DNA of 64,000 bases from Streptomyces sp. MUM 178J (lineage in GTDB: Bacteria; Actinomycetota; Actinomycetes; Streptomycetales; Streptomycetaceae): contig NZ_JADWYQ010000025.1 in assembly GCF_022414575.1 (NCBI RefSeq), positions 36,995 to 100,994 of the forward strand, in the 5' to 3' direction. The notes below the pieces were generated by a model. The model saw nothing but the letters and a program-made list of their open reading frames with translations. It searched no databases and was not told where the DNA came from. Below, in pieces: positions 59,609 through 64,000 of the stretch. Every line of letters begins with the position of its first letter. Within the stretch, counting starts at the first letter, position 1. The translations under genes and the position numbers were made by a program.

Positions 59609-62377
59609 TTACGATTGAGCCTCCCCGCGTATGACGGCGAGCACTCCATCCAGCTCATCGGCCTTCACAAGAACATCACGCGCCTTTGAGCCTTCGCTCG
59701 GCCCCACGATGTTCCGCGACTCCATCAGATCCATCAGCCGCCCGGCCTTGGCGAAGCCGACGCGCAGTTTCCGCTGGAGCATGGAGGTGGACCCGAACTG
59801 GGTGGACACCACCAGTTCGGCGGCCTGGCACAGCAGATCCAGATCGTCGCCGATGTCCTCGTCGATCTCCTTCTTCTGCTTGCCGCCGACCACGACGTCC
59901 TCCCGGAAGACCGGGGCCATCTGGTCCTTGCAGTGCTGGACGACGGCCGCGATCTCGTCCTCCGTGACGAAGGCGCCCTGCATCCGGGTGGGCTTGTTGG
60001 CGCCCATCGGCAGGAACAGACCGTCGCCCTTGCCGATGAGCTTCTCGGCGCCGGGCTGGTCGAGGATGACGCGGCTGTCCGCGAGCGAGGAGGTGGCGAA
60101 GGCGAGCCGTGAGGGAACGTTCGCCTTGATCAGACCGGTGACGACGTCGACGGACGGCCGCTGGGTGGCGAGCACCAGATGGATGCCCGCCGCCCGCGCC
60201 AGCTGGGTGATCCGCACGATCGCGTCCTCGACGTCGCGCGGCGCGACCATCATCAGATCCGCCAGCTCGTCCACGATGACCAGCAGATACGGGTAGGGCT
60301 GCAGCTCACGCTCGCCGCCTTCGGGCGGCTTGACCTTGCCGCTGCGCACGGCCTGGTTGAAGTCGTCGATATGGCGGTAGCCGTATGCGGCAAGATCGTC
60401 GTAACGCAGATCCATCTCCCGAACGACCCACTGGAGGGCCTCGGCCGCCCGCTTGGGGTTGGTGATGATCGGGGTGATCAGATGTGGAATGCCCTCGTAG
60501 GCGGTCAGTTCCACCCTCTTGGGGTCGATGAGGACCATCCGCACGTCCTCCGGGGTGGCCCGCACCATGATCGAGGTGATCAGGCAGTTGATGCAGGACG
60601 ACTTGCCCGATCCGGTCGCTCCGGCGACCAGCACATGCGGCATCTTCGCCAGATTGGCCATCTCATAGCCGCCCTCGACATCCTTGCCCAGCGCCACCAG
60701 CATCGGGTGCTCGTCCCCGGCCGCGTCCGCGAGCCGCAGCACGTCGCCGAGCTTGACCATTTCCCGGTCCGTGTTGGGGATCTCGATGCCGACGGCGGAC
60801 TTGCCGGGGATCGGCGAGATGATCCGCACGTCCGGGCTGGCGACGGCGTAGGCGATGTTCTTGGTCAGCGCGGTGATCCGCTCGACCTTGACGGCCGGGC
60901 CGAGCTCGACCTCGTACCGAGTCACCGTCGGGCCGCGTGTGAAGCCGGTGACGGCGGCGTCGACCTTGAACTCCGCGAACACGTTCGTCAGCGCGGCGAC
61001 GATGGCGTCGTTCGCCGCGCTGCGCGACTTGCCCGGGCCGCCCCGCTCCAGCAGATCGAGCGAGGGCAGCGAGTAGGTGATGTCCCCGGACAGCTGGAGC
61101 TGCTCGGCGCGGGGCGGCAAAGGCTGGGAGGACTCGTCGGGCGCGGGCTTGGTCAGATCCGGTACGGACGAACCACCGCGGCCCTGCGTGGCGGAGCCCG
61201 CGCCCTCGGGCTCGCGCGCACCCGGCACGGAGCTCGCGGCCCGCTCGCGGTCGGCCGTCACATCCCGGGTGAGACCGGCGACGAGCGGGGAGGGCGGCAG
61301 GCCGTTCAGCACGGCCCCGTCCAGCGACGCGGCGGCGGCCGCGGCCACGTCGACGGCGTCCATCGGACGGCCCAGGGCGGGTTCGGCGGACGTCCGCCCG
61401 CCTTTCCGACGGCGCTGTGAGAGCGCTTCCTCCTCGGCCCGGCCGGGGTCCTCCCCCGCCGGAGCGCCGGACCTGCGCCCCGTGGACCTGCGGCGGGCGC
61501 CCGCAGGCAGGGCCCCACGCCACTGCTGCTCATAGCGCTCGTCGTCGTCCGTGGCGATCGGATCGGCCGCCGGGTCGTACGGGGCGTCCACCAGGCCCAG
61601 CCTGGAGCCGAGCACCCTCAGCCGCTGCGGAATGGCGTTGACGGGCGTCGCGGTGACGACCAGCAGCCCGAAGAACGTCAGCAGAAGCAGCAGCGGTACG
61701 GCGAGGACCTCCCCCATCATGAAGATCAGCGGCTTGGACGCGGCCCAGCCGACCAGGCCGCCGGCGTCCTGCATCGCGTCCGTGCCCTCGCTGCGCCCCG
61801 GGGAGCCGCAGGCGATGTGGACCTGGCCGAGGACGCCGACGACCAGGGCGGACAGGCCGATGACGATGCGGCCGTTGGCCTCGGGCTTCTCGGGATAGAG
61901 GAACAGGCGTACGGAGATCGCGCCGAGCAGTATCGGCGCGAGCAGATCGAGCCTGCCGAATGCCCCGGTCACCAGCATTTCGACGAGATCGCCGACCGGG
62001 CCGTTCAGATGCGCCCAGGTGCCGGCGGCGACGATCAGGGCGAGCCCGAGGAGAAGCAGCGCCAGGCCGTCCTTGCGATGAGCCGGGTCGAGCCCTTTCG
62101 CGCCCCGCCCTATGCCGCGGAAGAGGGCGGCGACGGCATGGGCGAGACCCAGCCAGACGGCGCGGGCGAGCCGGTACACGCCGGAGGTCGGGGACGGTGC
62201 GGGCTTGGGGGCGGCGGCCTTCTTCGCGGGCGCCTTCTTGGCTGCCGTCTTCTTCGCGGGGGCGGACTTCTTCGCCGGCGCCGCCTTCTTCGCGGCAGCA
62301 CCGGTCGTACGGCCGGCGCGCGGCTTCGCGGTGCCCGCCGTGCCCTGGGAACCTGTACCGGACGTACGTGAGGCCAT
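59609..62377 (-). CDS. ftsK: DNA translocase FtsK/SpoIIIE
   Basis: Septum-located motor that pumps chromosomal DNA, 922 residues. The N-terminal ~60 residues are a histone-H1-like Lys/Ala/Pro tail (repeats of AAPAKK). Four to five TM helices follow (~85-250), then a disordered linker (~270-430) and the motor: alpha-domain ~440-540, RecA-like beta domain with Walker A GATGSGKSS and Walker B YLLVIVDELADLMM. A C-terminal winged gamma domain (DLLCQAAELVVSTQFGSTSM) recognises orienting sequences. The ATG at 62375-62377 was chosen by family N-terminus; its ribosome site is poor. Confidence 0.95.
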   Translation of the reverse strand: MASRTSGTGSQGTAGTAKPRAGRTTGAAAKKAAPAKKSAPAKKTAAKKAPAKKAAAPKPAPSPTSGVYRLARAVWLGLAHAVAALFRGIGRGAKGLDPAHRKDGLALLLLGLALIVAAGTWAHLNGPVGDLVEMLVTGAFGRLDLLAPILLGAISVRLFLYPEKPEANGRIVIGLSALVVGVLGQVHIACGSPGRSEGTDAMQDAGGLVGWAASKPLIFMMGEVLAVPLLLLLTFFGLLVVTATPVNAIPQRLRVLGSRLGLVDAPYDPAADPIATDDDERYEQQWRGALPAGARRRSTGRRSGAPAGEDPGRAEEEALSQRRRKGGRTSAEPALGRPMDAVDVAAAAAASLDGAVLNGLPPSPLVAGLTRDVTADRERAASSVPGAREPEGAGSATQGRGGSSVPDLTKPAPDESSQPLPPRAEQLQLSGDITYSLPSLDLLERGGPGKSRSAANDAIVAALTNVFAEFKVDAAVTGFTRGPTVTRYEVELGPAVKVERITALTKNIAYAVASPDVRIISPIPGKSAVGIEIPNTDREMVKLGDVLRLADAAGDEHPMLVALGKDVEGGYEMANLAKMPHVLVAGATGSGKSSCINCLITSIMVRATPEDVRMVLIDPKRVELTAYEGIPHLITPIITNPKRAAEALQWVVREMDLRYDDLAAYGYRHIDDFNQAVRSGKVKPPEGGERELQPYPYLLVIVDELADLMMVAPRDVEDAIVRITQLARAAGIHLVLATQRPSVDVVTGLIKANVPSRLAFATSSLADSRVILDQPGAEKLIGKGDGLFLPMGANKPTRMQGAFVTEDEIAAVVQHCKDQMAPVFREDVVVGGKQKKEIDEDIGDDLDLLCQAAELVVSTQFGSTSMLQRKLRVGFAKAGRLMDLMESRNIVGPSEGSKARDVLVKADELDGVLAVIRGEAQS

Positions 62378-62504
62378 GGCAGTGAGGTTACCGGTGTCGA
62401 CGGCGGTGGACACGCGTGCCCACTGCTTCACCCGTTCGTGTCGCTACTGCTGTGGTGGAGAAGTTGACGCACGGTCAAACGTCCCGGATCGTCCGGTGTG
62501 TCCG

Positions 62505-63185
62505 TCAGCTCTGCGACGGCAGAGCGGAAGCGCCTCCCGCACCGGGCTCCAGGGCGTCCAGTGCCCGTCGCAGTCCGGTGAGCTTGCGCTCGAGATGTGC
62601 GGCGGTGGCGACGGCTGCGGCGTCCGCCGAGTCGTCGTCGAGCTGCTTGGAGAGCGCTTCTGCCTGCTCCTCAACCGCCGCGAGCCGCGCCGACAGTTCG
62701 GCGAGCAGCCCGGCGGGCTCCTTGGAGTCCACCGCGCCCGCCTGAGCGCTGCCCTCCAGCTGGAGCCGCAGCAGCGCCGCCTGCTCGCGCAGTTGGCAGT
62801 TCTTCATGTACAGCTCGACGAAGACCGAGACCTTCGCGCGGAGCACCCAGGGGTCGAACGGCTTGGAGATGTAGTCGACGGCGCCTGCCGCGTATCCCCG
62901 GAAGGTGTGGTGGGGGCCGTGGTTGATGGCCGTCAGGAAGATGATGGGGATGTCACGGGTCCGCTCGCGGCGCTTGATGTGCGCGGCCGTCTCGAATCCG
63001 TCCATGCCCGGCATCTGGACGTCCAGAAGAATGACCGCGAAGTCGTCTGTCAGCAGCGCTTTGAGCGCTTCCTCCCCTGACGATGCCCGCACCAGCGTCT
63101 GATCGAGCGCAGAGAGGATGGCCTCCAGCGCCAGCAGATTCTCCGGCCGGTCATCGACCAGGAGGATCTTGGCCTTCTGCACCAT
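62505..63185 (-). CDS. osaB: Response regulator OsaB, no DNA-binding domain
   Basis: 226-residue regulator of osmoadaptation and development in Streptomyces. The receiver (1-~125) has DD at 11-12, phospho-Asp55 in VILLDVQMPGMDGF and the Lys in DYISKPFDP. The C-terminal half is a predicted coiled coil (~135-200), not an HTH, so it must act by protein contact. The ATG at 63183-63185 follows GAGGAGG. The partner hybrid kinase gene osaA lies upstream on the same strand. The name rests on synteny and domain plan. Confidence 0.85.
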   Translation of the reverse strand: MVQKAKILLVDDRPENLLALEAILSALDQTLVRASSGEEALKALLTDDFAVILLDVQMPGMDGFETAAHIKRRERTRDIPIIFLTAINHGPHHTFRGYAAGAVDYISKPFDPWVLRAKVSVFVELYMKNCQLREQAALLRLQLEGSAQAGAVDSKEPAGLLAELSARLAAVEEQAEALSKQLDDDSADAAAVATAAHLERKLTGLRRALDALEPGAGGASALPSQS

Positions 63186-63488
63186 GGCCCGTCCTCCTCG
63201 CCCCGGTTTGGGGTCTCCCCAGCTCGCCGAGCCGGGGGACGCACCGGGCGCCGCCCCAGGGGACGGCTCCCTTACGCCGCCCGTCCTTGTGCCGGTCATG
63301 GTAGCCGCACCCCGGCTGCCGCCACACCCTGTCACCGCGATGTCACTGTGCACGTAGCAGAAACGTAGCGGAAGACCAGAAGGTTCCCCGATTACCGGGA
63401 TCCCAAGCCTCCGTGGGCACAGTGAGTCAGTCGCCGGCCCCGCCCGCGACCGACACGGCCCCGCACCCCGGGGGCGGAGGCCCCGGGG
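63186..63488. other. osaA-osaB intergenic region
   Basis: 303 bp between the osaA stop and the osaB start. No gene is supported. A separate osaB promoter is likely, given the length, but no element could be assigned. Confidence 0.5.
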
Positions 63489-64000
63489 TCACTGCGGGCG
63501 CATCCACTGGTCCATCACCGACAGCAGATGGTCGGGGTCCACCGGCTTCGTCACATAGTCGGACGCACCCGACTCGATCGCCTTCTCCCGGTCCCCCTTC
63601 ATCGCCTTCGCGGTCAGCGCGATGATCGGCAGACCTGCGAACTGCGGCATCCGGCGGATCGCGGTCGTCGTCGCGTACCCGTCCATCTCCGGCATCATGA
63701 TGTCCATCAGAACGACGGTCACATCGTCATGCTGCTCCAGGACTTCGATGCCCTCGCGGCCGTTCTCCGCATACAGCACCGACAGACCGTGCTGCTCCAG
63801 CACGCTGGTGAGCGCGAAGACATTGCGGATGTCGTCGTCGACGATCAGCACCTTCTCACCGTCGAAGACGAACGACCGCCGCGGCTCGGACGCCTCCTGG
63901 CCGGTCGCGCCGGCTCGCTGGCCGTGCGCGGGCTGGGCCGCGCCGGGCTCGGTCGCGGCCGGCTGGCCGGGCAGCGAGGGCCGCTGCCCCGAGGCCGCGC
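63489..64000 (-). CDS. osaA: Hybrid histidine kinase OsaA, C-terminal receiver (partial)
   Basis: Only the last ~170 codons are in the window; the gene continues past the right edge. The visible part is a Gln/Ala/Pro-rich linker and a full receiver domain: [20 protein letters not shown], phospho-Asp in [14 protein letters not shown], and the Lys in SDYVTKPVD. The kinase part is not seen. Identification as OsaA rests on the neighbouring osaB and ftsK and on the receiver type found at the end of large hybrid kinases. Confidence 0.8.
   Translation of the reverse strand, partial: AASGQRPSLPGQPAATEPGAAQPAHGQRAGATGQEASEPRRSFVFDGEKVLIVDDDIRNVFALTSVLEQHGLSVLYAENGREGIEVLEQHDDVTVVLMDIMMPEMDGYATTTAIRRMPQFAGLPIIALTAKAMKGDREKAIESGASDYVTKPVDPDHLLSVMDQWMRPQ

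Overview
The window is high-GC actinobacterial chromosome. Gene content and order, third-position GC bias, frequent GTG starts and many 4-base start/stop overlaps all point to Streptomyces. It is mostly conserved core. From memory, the order nrdJ-nrdR-lexA-DinG-like helicase ... hflX ... rshA-dapF ... miaA ... miaB ... gluABCD ... recX-recA ... lhr-type helicase ... dps-clgR-cinA-pgsA-rimO-RodZ-like-ftsK-osaB-osaA matches the central arm of the S. coelicolor chromosome. No tRNA, rRNA, CRISPR array, transposase or integrase was seen. Both ends cut through genes: nrdJ on the left and osaA on the right.

Layout. 1-3.0 kb: nrdJ (partial) and nrdR face lexA across a 544-bp control region that holds a candidate NrdR box pair and a textbook SOS box. 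3.1-5.0 kb: DinG-like helicase. 5.1-11.3 kb: a four-gene NRPS-independent siderophore operon (aminotransferase, IucA-like synthetase, GNAT acyltransferase, DesD-like synthetase) without an adjacent amine hydroxylase or decarboxylase. 11.6-16.1 kb: a trypsin-like lipoprotein, hflX and a secreted M1 metallopeptidase. 16.3-24.7 kb: rshA, dapF, a membrane protein, miaA, an acidic repeat protein with an MT0933-type antitoxin-like protein, an extradiol-dioxygenase-like protein and miaB. 24.9-30.5 kb: secreted and surface functions (GH43 glycosidase, an HTH-TM-ricin-lectin regulator, a membrane-anchored hypothetical, an I36-type inhibitor, a TAXI solute-binding protein). 30.5-36.4 kb: a two-component system divergent from the gluABCD glutamate ABC transporter. 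36.6-40.5 kb: an FAD monooxygenase, then a small accessory patch (XRE regulator divergent from overlapping small ORFs, one apparently frameshifted). 40.6-47.7 kb: recX-recA, AI-2E-family protein, DUF3046, alpha-toroid protein, araC-type regulator-azlC-azlD. 47.8-54.5 kb: a large Lhr-type helicase, a Nei-type DNA glycosylase, an SDR and a small membrane protein. 54.6-64 kb: Dps, ClgR, CinA, PgsA, RimO, RodZ-like protein, FtsK, OsaB and OsaA.

How the genes fit together. DNA stress and replication recur: LexA and RecA with their SOS boxes, RecX, the DinG-like and Lhr-type helicases, Nei, class II RNR with NrdR, FtsK, Dps. A second theme is RNA and ribosome modification or stringency (MiaA, MiaB, RimO, HflX, RshA). 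A third is envelope sensing (HTH-TM-lectin, RodZ-like, TAXI protein with its kinase, OsaAB, gluABCD).

The parts that look least described are the reduced siderophore operon, the HTH-TM-lectin regulator with a 14-bp palindrome upstream, the five-copy ~25-bp repeat that forms the 3' ends of both the TAXI and kinase genes, and the XRE/small-ORF patch at 38.3-40.5 kb. No clearly new multi-gene system could be shown from sequence alone.
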